DNA of 64,000 nt, taken from Penium margaritaceum (Eukaryota; Streptophyta; Zygnematophyceae; Desmidiales; Peniaceae). Where the stretch lies: contig SZWC01002447.1 in NCBI GenBank assembly GCA_023375785.1, forward strand, positions 43,449 through 107,448, in the 5' to 3' direction. Position numbers and translations under genes: made by a program. Of the stretch, positions 1 through 10,759 are shown piece by piece. The notes under the pieces were generated by a model that saw only the letters and a list, made by a program, of their open reading frames with translations, was not told the origin of the DNA and made no database searches. Within the stretch, counting starts at the first letter, position 1. Each line of letters opens with the position of its first letter.

Positions 1-1838
1 TGGCGCGGAAGTCGGCTCAGAGCATCCGCATTGCGGTTGGCAACCGCAGGCTGGTACTTGATTTTCATATTGTAGCCCTGCAGGAGGAGTGCCCACTGGG
101 CTAGGATGCCCTCATGGTTCTGGGTGGTGAGGAGCCATTGGAGAGCCTGATGGTCCGTGAAGACCGTGAATGACTTGCCATTCTTTGTGTAGTCGCGGAA
201 GTGCTGGAGTGCCCAAAGGACAGCCAGGCATTCGCCCTTCACCGGCGGGTACTTCCGCTCTCCTTCGGCGAGAGCATGACTGGCGTATGCAATCACCTTC
301 TGGGTTGGTTCCTGCATTGTCTGGGATAGGATGGCGCCCGGCCCGTCCCCCGACCAGTCAGTGGTAATGGAGAACGGGAGGTTGAAGTCGGGGAATTCAA
401 GCATGGGTGCGGTGACTAGGCGGTGCTTGATTTCTGTCCATGCGTCCGCGCATTGTGATATCCAGTCAAACGGCACATCTTGGTGCGTCAACTCCTGGAG
501 TGGCTTGATGATGCGTGCGTGGTTGCGGCCAAAATTCCGGTAGAAGGAGACAAAGCCCAGGAAGATTTTGACTTGTCCCGCGGAAGTGGGCTGACGCCAC
601 TCCTGCACCGCCGCAATCTTCTCAGGATCAGTCTTGATGCCATCCGCACTCATCACGAAGCCAAGGAACTCCATTTCCGCAGCTCCGATGGAGCACTTGG
701 CTGCCTTGAGCTTGAGGTTGGCCTTGCGGAGGGCAGCGAAGACAGCGGCCAGGGAGGAGAACAGCTCTACGAAAGTGTGGGCCGCAACCATAATTTCGGC
801 AATGTAGCAGCTGACATTGGGGATGCCACGGAGGGTGGAGTCCATGACCCGTTGAAACGTCGCGCTGGCATTGCGGAGTCCAAACGGCATGCGTGTGAAC
901 GCGTATAGTCCCTCTGGTGTCACGAATGCGGTCTTGGCAATGGAGTCTGGGTGCATGGGGACGGCATGGAAGGCAGCCTTAACGTCGAGCTTTACGAACC
1001 ATCCGCGACCCTGTTGTCGCTCCTGTATGTCAACGATTCGTGGCATGGGGTACGCATCCTCCTCGGTTACACGGTTGAGGTCTCGGAAGTCCACGCAAAA
1101 TCGTTTGGACCCATCCGGTTTTCCCACGATGACCAAGTTGGCACGCCAGGGGCTGACGATTGGGACGATCACCCCTTGCGCCTTGAGTTCCGCGAGCCCC
1201 TCTGTGATGATCTTCTCATGCTCAGGGAGGATGCGCCGTACTTTCTGTTTTGTGGGCGCGGAATCCCCCGTGGAGATGATGTGGAAGGTTTCCACGGCCC
1301 CCAGATCAACCGCGGACCCAGCGAAGATGTCCACAAATGCTTCTAGCAGGTCGTAGAAGTCCTGCTTTTGTGTTGGGGAAAGTCGTGAGTGGAGCATGTG
1401 ATCCCATCGCGGTGGTGGTGGTGGTGCTGTTCCGGGGAGTAGGTAGAACTCCTCCTCCTCCTCGAGTGGAGGGCCAGCTCGAAAGACTCTCTTTCCCCTA
1501 TTCCACAGCCCCAGAAGGTTGGTCTGTACTCCGGGCTCGGTTGAATCTTGCGCGAGTTCCTTCCATTTGCCGGCTGTAATCTGTTCCGCGTTAGGCACAT
1601 CCGCTGAGAGAGGTTGCACCCTGCTTGCATGGACCTGAGAATCCTCTGCCGCAGCATCCAGGAGGGAAAAGGAATCGCCGCCGGTTATAGTTATCACTAC
1701 CCTGTTGCCGATGGTGATGGGGCAATATGCTTCCTCCCCGAATGTAGAGCTGAGTCGCATAATTCCAAGGGAGAAGAGGAGGTTGGCTTGCCGCGGAACC
1801 AAGTAATCCATGCCCAGGAGCACGTCATACGTCCTGGC
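1..1838 (-). pseudogene. pol fragment: reverse transcriptase plus RNase H with altered RT active site (element 1)
   Basis: This is the polymerase part of the gag-pol polyprotein, which would copy element RNA into DNA in a cytoplasmic particle. The frame is open from 1838 to the window edge, about 612 codons. RT begins near 1175 (GVIVP), has the first catalytic Asp in LDVKAAFH (codon 984-986), FGLRNA, then the YxDD box at 795-806. That box reads Y-I-A-E instead of Y-I-D-D, so both metal-binding aspartates are gone. RNase H follows, with Asp in TTDWS (357-359), Glu in GECLA (231-233) and Asp in TDHQAL (153-155), spaced about 42 and 26 residues as expected. The end reads IKYQPA...ADALSR. Polymerase should be inactive while RNase H looks intact. 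The long open frame beside eight stops upstream is odd. Confidence 0.9.
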
Positions 1839-2501
1839 TCACGTAACTTGGATGTTCAATGGTTCATGAAGGGATCCCACCTGCATGGGAAGGCCGTGAA
1901 CTTCCCCGTCTCCATAGTCCATTCCGCCCGCCGAGTTGGTGAAGAGGCGGCGTGTGGGGAGGATGCGGTCTGCCCATCCGACCACCAGGAGGACGCGGAA
2001 CGCCACAGTGGTATGAGTGGCTCCCGTGTCGATGATAGCCAAGAACTTCCTTCCACAGATCCAAACCACACAGCAGGTGACCTCGTAGTAGTTGTCCTCC
2101 TGTCGCGGTGGTTCCAAGGGCTGTGGTGCCCATCCCCACTCTCCTTCAGCGAGACTCAGTGCCAACGAAGTCTCGGGTACCACGCGGCGGGTATTCTGTG
2201 TGCCGGGTATAGGCGTGGTGCAGTTGAGGGAGATGCACACAGCTTGGAGGCGTTGATTGGCCCTGGCTAACTCTTCCTTCAGTCGCGGTGCACTCTCGGG
2301 ATGAATGCGGAGGAACTCAAAGAAGTTGACTTCCGCAATGGGGGTGGTAAAGAGGCGGTGGACGGGGTCAGTGCTTCTCTCCGCGACTGCTGGAGCCATG
2401 TTGGGTGTCTGCGAAGATGGGGCAGGTTGCTTCTCCACCGGGAGTGGTGGTTTTGCCTGTCGTCGTTTCTCCGGCACGACGGTACGATTGACAACTGCAT
2501 C
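1839..2501 (-). pseudogene. retropepsin-like aspartic protease region (element 1)
   Basis: This is the part of the polyprotein that would cleave Gag-Pol. Between in-frame stops at 2502-2504 (TAG) and 1839-1841 (TGA) the frame encodes 221 codons. The conserved core is LAIIDTGATHTTV (Asp-Thr-Gly near 2021-2032), preceded by RLFTTPI...VNFFEFL, a segment also found in elements 2 and 3. The catalytic triad is intact. The downstream Y-D-V-L-L-G-M-D-Y motif, typical of the second half of retropepsins, lies just past the TGA, so the domain is cut in two by a nonsense codon. It remains in frame with gag upstream and RT downstream. Confidence 0.85.
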
Positions 2502-5174
2502 CTAGAATCGCTCCTCCGCGGCCTCTGCTTTGCGCCTCAGGTCCTCTTCTACCCTGGCTGCCACCTGTAGGTCCCATCCGCGCAAGCCCAGTTCTTGGGC
2601 TCGTACAATGAGAGTCGTCTCTTCAGTAGTGGGAGGCAATTCTTTGGTCTCGTCCTCCACCATCGGTAGCCCCAATTTAACGTTGCGAGCTCCGCTCGCA
2701 GGGTTCGCGGATGCCTGTGGGTTGGGCAGAATGCCTTGCCCGCCCGGGGCAGCCTGGGGTTGATGATCCGGTGCCCGTCGCCCAGCTTGCGTCTGCTGTT
2801 GATGCTGCTGGTCCTGCCATGGTTGATTATAATACCGCTGCCACTGCAGCACCATGGGGTTCTGCTGCATGGGGTCGGTGCGCGGAGCACCCTGTCGTTT
2901 GCACGGGCAATCCCGAGCGATGTGCTCCAAGCTCTGGCAGGTGTAACACGCCTTTGGCTTGGGTTGAGAGGCCTATGTTGCTGGTGCTAGAGTGTGCGAG
3001 TCTCCGCCTTGATGCTTCCGCGTGGATCGCTGCCGCGTAGAAATGATCGTGGCGTCCTGCACCGCATCCTGCAGGGACTAGTAGCGCTCGAGGATCATCA
3101 GATTGCTGATCTCATCGGGGAGTGCATGGATGAGATTCTGCAATAGGACCCACAGCGGCAGGCCTTCCCTTTGAGAGCACTTTGGGACTAATGCCCAAGT
3201 GAGGAACTGATCCAAAAACCTGTGAATGTCGGCATCCTTTTGCATGACTTCCTTTTCAATCTTGCGGAGTGCCTCTTCCTTGGTCAGCCGCTTGAAACGC
3301 TCGATCAGCACGTTGCCAAAGTCCTCGTAGGAGTTGAACGGCGCTCGCGCATTGTACTAGTCCTCCGCAGCACCCTGCAGATGGAACTCCGCGGTGGCCA
3401 AACAAAGATCTGGTGGGATCCGCCCTATGCTGGCATGTATGGTGATGTGCTTCAGCCAGGTCCACGGGTCATCCTCAGGGGTTCCCTGGAAGATGTCCAG
3501 CCGTGGAATATTGGCTGGTTGCGCGCGCACGTACTGCAGATGGGGCACGGTGTTCCAATTAGCCATGGATGTCACCGCGGGGAGTGGGTGCGAGGTCGCC
3601 GCCACCGAATAGCCCACGTGGCTAGTTTTTGGCTGCCCCTGAGGTGCTGGTGTGGGGCCGCTCATTGGAGCTGCCGCCAGGAGGGTATAGTAGTGAGTCG
3701 CAGTGGTCGCTTGCGTCGCGTAGGGTGCGGAATAAAATGTAGTCCCAGGAGGCGGTGTCTGGGTGCTCGGTGCGGCAGGGGCTGTAGTTCCTGGCAGCCA
3801 ATAGCCCTGCGGTGGAGGATGTGACCCTGCAGAGTGGTAGAGCGGGAAGGTAGTAGGTACTGCAGGGGTTACAGTGGCTCCTGGGGTCGGCGGGAGCGCA
3901 GGATAGGCGGAGTGGGGCACAGTCGTCTGTACCTGGCTGGTAGGTGGTGGTGCGTGAGCCGCGACTCCAGCCGACGCGGTGCCCATCGGCTGCTTATGAT
4001 AGACCGGGTGTCCAACCATCACGGGCATTAGTTGCTTCGCCATGGGGACTGGCGGTGGTTGTGACGGTGTCTACTGCATAAGGGCCTGCTGTGTTACTCC
4101 TGCCGCAGAGTGCGTGGCCCACGGGCCAATCATCATCCAGCCCGGCGGGGCTTTGGTAGAGGAGGTTGCTATAGGCCCCGCTTGCGGCAGAGACCCAGGC
4201 AGTCCTGGGTGGGGGTGAGGCTGGGGCCCTGCAAGTGGCTGTTGTGTTGCTTGTAGTGGCTGCGGAACCAAAAGGGATTGGTGCACCATCACCTCTCTCT
4301 GTTCCAATGGCGGTGTCCCTTGCCATCCCGTAAATTGTGGGTTTTGACTTGCCGTTGCCCTCACGCTTGGTGTCACTGGGGTGTTTGCCATATTTGATCG
4401 CGGATTCACCTGGAGAGATACTTCTTCCGTCACGGTGGGCAGCCTAGTGCCAACTGCCTGTCCCTCTGCTGACCGTTCTGCTGCTTGTGGGTAGGGCTGC
4501 TGCTCCGCTTCTGGCATGGCGGGTGGCATGCCCAACTGTTCGATGAACACTCCCTGCGACGGCTGTCTCACCCCCCTTGTTCCCCTTGCTAAAGGTGAGC
4601 GTTCCGCCGGCATGTACCTCAGCTGCGGTTGGTGGCGGTGGGCACACTCCAGGGTTGGCACCCTGGGGACATATGGAGTCGGGGAGGTTTCCAACCCTGC
4701 TAGGGACGCGGAGGGCAGGTAGTCTTCCTCTTCTACCCGTGACGGCTGTCTTCCGCTGCGCCGCTGGTAGACTGGTCCTTGGTATGCCATGGACTTCCCG
4801 CTCTCGGAGAGTCTGTCTGCTGGCGGTGGCACATTGGAAAACCACCGCTGCTCCATAGAGACGTTGGCCTAGAGCTGGTGGGTTCCGCACACATCTTGGC
4901 TGCGTATGCTTTCCACCTCCACGCGGTCCTCCAACGCGTCCATGATGCGCCACCAGTGTAGCTGTTCCAGCCACTCGGTGACTCTTCAGTGCTGCACCAG
5001 TGGATCCGCGCCTGGCGACGAACTGACGGGTGTGCGAGAGGGCGTGGGGGAGGTGTCTCTACTGTCCACCTGTGTGGCCGCACGCCACGGCAGGAAGTGG
5101 CGTAGAGAAGTTTGCTGTGAATGCTGCCGGTGCCGCCTCCGCGTGTCCTGATGCACGAAGCTGGCTGCCCACAT
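2502..5174 (-). pseudogene. gag with Pro/Gln-rich N-terminal half, capsid-like core and zinc knuckle (element 1)
   Basis: This is the structural protein of the retrotransposon particle. I chose ATG at 5174 because element 2 keeps an aligned ATG (19097) with the same following residues (M-x-A-A-S-F-V-x-Q-D). The N-terminal half is low-complexity, rich in Pro, Gln and Thr. The capsid-like core (PRLDIF...WLKHI...NARAPF...ERFKRLTKEEAL...LPDEIS) spans about 3506-3081, and a CX2CX4HX4C knuckle lies at 2907-2948. In-frame stops are at 4986 (TGA), 4869, 4071, 3357, 3078, 2973 and 2502 (TAG). The stop at 3357 replaces a Trp that elements 2 and 3 keep in DWYNARAPF. The gene is dead, but no frameshift was needed to follow it. 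Confidence 0.88.
2907..2948 (-). other. Gag CCHC zinc knuckle (element 1)
   Basis: The translation C-Y-T-C-Q-S-L-E-H-I-A-R-D-C fits CX2CX4HX4C exactly. This is the nucleocapsid-type RNA-binding knuckle of Gag. All four metal ligands are present. It is followed by basic residues (PCKRQ). Confidence 0.93.
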
Positions 5175-5253
5175 GTATGACTGAATCTGAAGGTCGCGTG
5201 CAGTTCCGCTAGACAAAGAGCAGGGAACACTCCACGCTCACCACACCATGACA

Positions 5254-5265
5254 CTGATACCCCCA
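5254..5265 (-). other. primer-binding site, element 1
   Basis: On the minus strand TGGGGGTATCAG lies four bases (AAAC) downstream of the LTR end. It shares GGTATCAG with the usual initiator-Met tRNA PBS (TGGTATCAGAGC) but has extra G residues at the start. Element 2 has the same 12 bases at the same place (19008-19019). The position and conservation support a PBS; the tRNA identity is uncertain. Confidence 0.7.
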
Positions 5266-5269
5266 GTTT

Positions 5270-6563
5270 TGCCGTGCAATGCTCTCCTTCCGCCCTCTCT
5301 GGTTCCGCGCCGGGTCTGCTCCGCGTCTCTGCCGTTCCGCGGCTCCGCGGTGCACTTGTTCAATGGTTCTCCGCTGCCTCTCCTGGTCTTCCGCGGATGC
5401 CTCCCACCCTCAGGACCCGGCGCGTGGGTAGTGCTCTGCAGCTTACTCCTTGCCGGCACAAGAGTCTGCCACCTCGTGGCCTGTGACTCCTCGCGGAACC
5501 CCGTTCCACGGCCGTGCGCAAGGCCGCGACGTCGCCGGCAGCACCCTTCACCCTACTTGCGTTCTTTGGTGGTGATAATTCCCAACGGAATCCTTGTTGG
5601 ACCTAAGATCAGAAGGGGAGCGACCAATAGGACAGGCATACACTCAGAAGAGAAGACTTCGTCCTCCGCGGAATGCCTCCGCGGCGAGCACTCTTCCTGC
5701 TCCTTAGACGGGGGCGGATCTCAGATGAGAAGCGGGAGCGGAAGCAGGAACTTGATTGATGAATGCGCGGATCAAAGATACATGTGGCGGCGGTCCGGAT
5801 CTGAATGAGTCAGGAATTTAGTATTTCAACTGGCAATGACACTTGCATCAAGTCGGACAATGCAAGATCAGATCAAGATTCCGTCATCCTGGTTCCTCCG
5901 CTACACAGCTACTTTATAATCACCCAACCTAGCTCTCTAAGTCTCCTCCTACAACACTCTTTCCTCTACTTCGGACTCCGCGCGGTGCGTTACGTGCACC
6001 GCGGGTCTCGTCCTCGATCACACAACAGACTACTTCTACATTTTTCTGCCCTACTACTGCTTCTTCCTTCACTCCGCGGCTTGGGTGCGCGCGGTCTTGT
6101 GTTCTTCCTCGAATCTTCGTCTTCGCACGGTGCGTCCTCCCGGCCCTCCTCCGTGATCACCGCTGCCAATCCTGGGCTCTCATTGGCCGAGCTCCTGCCG
6201 CCCTCTTCCTGACATCCGGTTCTGCCGGCGGATGTCTTGCACGTCCGACGATCCTGCTTCAATCCCACCTCTCCGCGGCTCGGCACATGTTCTCTTTCAA
6301 CCGTGGATTCTCATCCCTGCCCATCCCGTCTATTTTTCGCCTCCTCCGCCACTGGATTCTGCACCACCCCATGCTCTACCGCAACCTCATTGCGGGAGCC
6401 AGCATTCCTTGCGCGTCCTCCGGTGCTCCGCGGCCTATCCTTCATCCTTCTCCGCGGATCTGTAGTCGCGGCCGCCTCTTTCCGCGGACTTGTAGGTCGC
6501 GGCGACTTCCTTCCGTGGATCCACCTTCTTCTCAGCGGAGATGCGGTGGATCTTCGCCTAACA
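5270..6563 (-). repeat. 5' LTR of element 1 (about 1294 bp)
   Basis: On the minus strand the LTR opens with TGTTAGGCGAAG at 6563 and closes with ...GGCA at 5270, giving TG...CA ends. It is followed by four bases and the PBS. Its first third aligns by eye with the LTR of element 2 (shared stretches around AAGGAATGCT and the GTGGCGG block), although the two LTRs are strongly diverged. No protein-coding capacity is credible. CCGCGG occurs 11 times. The 3' LTR lies outside the window, so no age can be derived. Confidence 0.82.
5912..5918 (-). promoter_or_regulatory. candidate TATA box inside the 5' LTR of element 1
   Basis: The minus strand reads ATTATAAAGT about 650 bases into the LTR, in an otherwise GC-rich segment. 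The position suits a U3/R boundary. It is supported by sequence only. The element 2 LTR has a weaker TTATCAAAG near 18590 that may or may not be equivalent. Confidence 0.4.
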
Positions 6564-8600
6564 ATATGCCACTAACCATGACTAGAAGAATTTCACAGTG
6601 TGTGGTCAACAATGAGACCTCATAAGACGAGTCAAAAAATTTCAGAGGGGAAACAATGGGTTGGGAACACTAGCTACAAAGTAGCAAGTAAAAAGAACTT
6701 TAACAAGTAGTGGCACGGTGTGGCTAGCGTGCACAATGACCAACAAAATATGCATACGTTACTCACTATGACCAAAGAAGTCCACTATGTGTGGTCAACA
6801 TTCACAACTCAGAACACGCGTCACAAATGGTCAGAGGAAGAGACGATGGTTTTGGAACCCTATGTATCCACTAGAAAGGACAAAGAACTTCAATACATAG
6901 TGGCCAAGTGTGGCTACTATGCACACGGAGCAACCAAACTAGGCATATGTCACTGACCATGACCACAAAATTTCAGTATGGGTGGTCAACGTTCACAATC
7001 CATAACAGGAGTCACAAATTGCCAGGGGGGAAAAATGGTTTTGAAATATTAGTTTCCAACTAGCAAGTACAACGACCTTTAAAAAGTAGGAGCACGGTGT
7101 TGCTACCATGCACAGTAACCGACCAAAGTAGGCACATGTACTGCCTTTGACTAAAGAAATACGCTGTGTGTGGTCAACGTTGAAAACTCATAATACGAGT
7201 CACAAATGGTCAGAGGGGGAAAGAATGGTTTGGGAACACCAGGTATCAACTAGCAAGCACAGGGACTTTCAATACGTAGTGGCACGGTCTGGCTACCATG
7301 TACAATAACCAACCAAAGTAGGCATGTGTCACTGACCATGACCAAAGAATGTCACTATGTGTGGTCAACTTTGACAACTCAGAACACGAGTCACAAATGG
7401 TCACAGGGGGAAACAATGGGTTGGGAACACTAGATATCAACTAGCAAGTAAAAACACCTTCAACAAGTAGTGGCAGGGTGTGGCTAGCTTGCACAGTGAC
7501 CAACCAAAGGATGCATACGTCACGGAATATGACCAAAGAAGTCCTTTATGTGTGGTCAACATTGAAAACTCATAACAAAAATCACACATGGTCAGAGTGA
7601 GAGAGAATGGCTTGGGAACCCTATGTATCGACTAGAGAGGAAAAAGATATTCAATACATAGTGGCACGGTGTGGCTACAATGCACACCAAACAACCAAAC
7701 TAGGTATGTGTCACCGACCATGACCAAAGAATTTCAATATGGGTGGTCAGCATGCACAACCCATAACACGAGTCACAAATGGTCATAGGGGGAAACAATG
7801 GTTTTGGAATATCAATTTTCAACTAGCAAGTACAATTACCTACAGTAAGTACTAGCACGGTGTGGCTACCATGCACAATGACCAATCAAAGTAGGCATAT
7901 GTACTGCCTTTGACCAAAGAAATCCGCTGTGTGTGGTCAACATTGACAACTCATAATACGGGTCAGAAATGGCCAGAGGGGGAAACAATGGGATGGGAAC
8001 ACTGGGTATCAACTAGCAAGCACAGTGACCTTCAATAAGTAGTGGCAAGGTGTGGCTACCATGTACACTAACCAACCAAAGTAGGCATGTGTCACTGACC
8101 ATGACCAAAGAATGTCACTATGTGTGGTGAAATTGGACAACTCATAACACGAGTCACAACGGGTTAGAGGGGGAAATAATAGTTTGTGAATACTAGTTAT
8201 CGATTAGCAAGTACAAAGGCCTTCCATATGTAGTGGCACAGTGTGGCTACCATGCACAGTGGCCAACCAAAGCATGCATATGTCACTGACCATGACCAAA
8301 GAATTTCACTTCATGTGGTCAATGTTAACAACTCACAACAAGAGTCACAGATAGTCAAAGGGGGTAACAATGGTTTGGGAACACCGGCTATCAACTAGAA
8401 AGCACAGAGATCTTGAGTACGTAGTGACACGGCGTGGCAACCATGTACAGTGACAAGCCAAAGTAGGCATATGCCAATAATCATGACCAAAAGAATTTCA
8501 CAGTGTATGGTCAACGTGAAAAACTCATAACACGAGTCACAACTGGTCAGAAGTGGAAACAATGGGCTGGGAACACTAGTTATGAACAATCAAGTAAAAA
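6564..8600 (+). repeat. segmental duplication within the satellite, copy 1 (paired with 10760-12795)
   Basis: This stretch and the one starting near 10760 share private variants not seen in other units: ACGCGTCACAAATGGTCAGA, GAGGAAGAGACGATGG, GGCCAAG in place of GGCACGG, CACAAAATTT, and AGAGAGAATGG in the next type-A monomer. The offset is about 4195 bp, the sum of one four-monomer and three six-monomer units. The outer limits are approximate. Confidence 0.75.
6856..7615 (+). repeat. four-monomer variant of the higher-order unit
   Basis: The distance between successive type-A landmarks (GGAACCCTATGTA) is about 759 bp here instead of about 1146 bp. The order runs A-B-C then directly to an F-like monomer, so the D and E monomers are missing. 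The same short unit occurs at about 11051-11804 and shares its variants, so the loss preceded the 4.2-kb duplication. Confidence 0.75.
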
Positions 8601-10759
8601 TACCTTCAACAAGTAGTGGCACGTTATGGCTTTTGTGCACAGTGACCAATCAAAGGATGCATACGTAACTGACTATGACCAAAGAAGTCCACTATCTGTG
8701 GTCAACATTGACAACTCATAACACAAGTCACAAATGGTCAGAGGGAGAAACAATGGTTTTGGAACCCTATGTATTGACTAGAAAGGACAAAGAACTTCAA
8801 TACGCACTGGCACGGTGTGGCTACTATGCACACCAAACAACCAAACTAGGCATATGTCACTGACTATGACCAAAGAATTTCAATGTGGGTGGTCAACGTT
8901 CACAACCCATAACACGAGTCACAAATGGTCAGAGGGGGAAAGAATGGTTTTGGAATACAAGTTTGCAACTAGCAAGTACTACTACCTTCAATAAGTAGTA
9001 GCACCGTGTGGCTACCATGCACAATGACCGGCCAGAGTAGGCACATGTACTACCTTTGACCAAAGAAACCCGCTGTGCGTGGCCAATGTTCACAACTTAT
9101 GATACGAGTCACAAATGGTCACAGGGGGAAACAATGGTTTGGGAACAGAAGCTATCAACTACCAAGAACAAGGACCTTCAATAAATAGTGGCACGGTGTG
9201 GCTACCATGTACAATGACCAACCAATGTAGGCATGTGTCACTGACCATGACCAAAGAATGTCACTATGTGTGGTCACATTTAACAACTCATAACACAAGT
9301 CACAAATGGTCAGAGTGGGAAACAATGGTTCGTGAATAATAGTTATTGATTAGCAAGTACAAAGACCTTCAATACGTAGTGGCACAGTGAGGCTACCATG
9401 CACAGCGACCAACCAAAGTATAAACATGTCACTGACCATGACCAAAGAATTTCACTTCATGTGGTCAACGTGGACAACTCATAACAAGTGTCACAGATAG
9501 GTAGAGGGGATAACCATAGTTTGCAAACACTCGCTGTCAACTAGAAAGCACAAAGACCTTCAGTACGTAGTGACACGATGTGGTAACCGTGAACTGTGAC
9601 CAACCAAGGTAGGCATATGCCACCTTCATAACCAAACGAATTTCACAGTGTGTGATCAACGTTGAAAACTCATTACACGAGTCACAGATGGTCAGAGGGG
9701 TACACAATGGGTTGGGAACACTAGTTATCAAATAGCAAGTACAAAGACTTTCAACAAGTAGTGGCACGGTGTGCTTAGCGTGCACAGTGACCAACCAAAG
9801 GATGCATACGTCACTGACTATGACCAAAGAAGTCCACTATGTGTGGTCAACATTGACAACTCATAACACGAGTCACAAATGGTAAGAGGGAGAGACAATG
9901 GGTTGGGACACCTATGTGTTGCCTAGAAAGGACAAAGAACTTCGATACGTTGTGGCACGGTGTGGCTACTATGCACATAGAACAACCAACCTACGCATGT
10001 GTATTTGACCATGACCAAAGAATTGAATTATGGGTAGTCAACGTTAACAACCCATGATACGAGTCACAAATGGTCAGAGGGGGAAAACGATGGTTTCGGA
10101 ATATTAGTTTTCAGCTAGCAAGTACAATGACCTTCACTAAGTAGTAGCATGGTGTGGCTACCATGCACAATGACCCAGAAATGTAGGCATATGTACTGCC
10201 TTTGACCAAAGAAATCCGCTGTGTGTGGTTCACATTGACAACTCATAATGCAAGTCACAAATGGTCAGAGGGGGAAACAATGGTTTGGGAACACCAGGTA
10301 TCAACTTGCAAGAGCATGGACCCTCAATAAGCAGTGGTACGGTGTGGCTACCATGTACAATAGCCAGCAAAAGAAGGCATGTATCACTGACCATCACCAA
10401 AGAATGTCACTATGTGTGGTCAACATTGACAACTCATAACTCGAGTCACAAGTGGTCAGAGAGGGAAATAATGGTTTGTGAATACTAGTTATCGATTGGC
10501 AAGTACAAAGACCTTCAGTATGTACTGGCACAGTGTGGCTACCATGCACAAAGACCAACAAAAGTATGCATACATCAATGACCATGACCGAAGAATTTCA
10601 CTTCATGTGGTCAATGTTGACAACTCACAACAGGAGTCACACATAGTAAGAGGAGGTAACAACGGTTTGGGAACACTGGCTTTCAACTAGAAAGCACAAA
10701 GACCTTTAGTACGTAGTGACACGGCGTGGCAACCATGTATAGTGATAAACCAAAGAGGG

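Larger units (their letters stand above)
1..6563 (-). mobile_element. Ty3/gypsy-like LTR retrotransposon, element 1 (5' LTR to RNase H, left end cut by window)
   Basis: Read on the minus strand, the order is 5' LTR (6563 to 5270), a primer-binding site, a gag start at 5174, a CCHC zinc knuckle, an aspartic protease (DTGA), reverse transcriptase and RNase H. This gag-PR-RT-RH order is that of Ty3/gypsy elements. Gag and pol lie in one continuous frame, interrupted by about eight nonsense codons, all upstream of RT. The RNase H end, with the ADALSR motif, sits at bases 1-60, so integrase and the 3' LTR lie outside the window. The right edge (6563/6564) abuts satellite without the upstream half of the monomer, so no target-site duplication can be tested here. 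Confidence 0.93.

Noticed and set aside
480-1356. Plus-strand open frames opposite the RT of element 1
   Set aside because: They are antisense shadows of the minus-strand pol frame, which carries all the family motifs.
1343-1657. Histidine-run peptide on the minus strand
   Set aside because: It is an out-of-frame reading of the CCA repeat that encodes a proline run (PPPPP) in the real pol frame.
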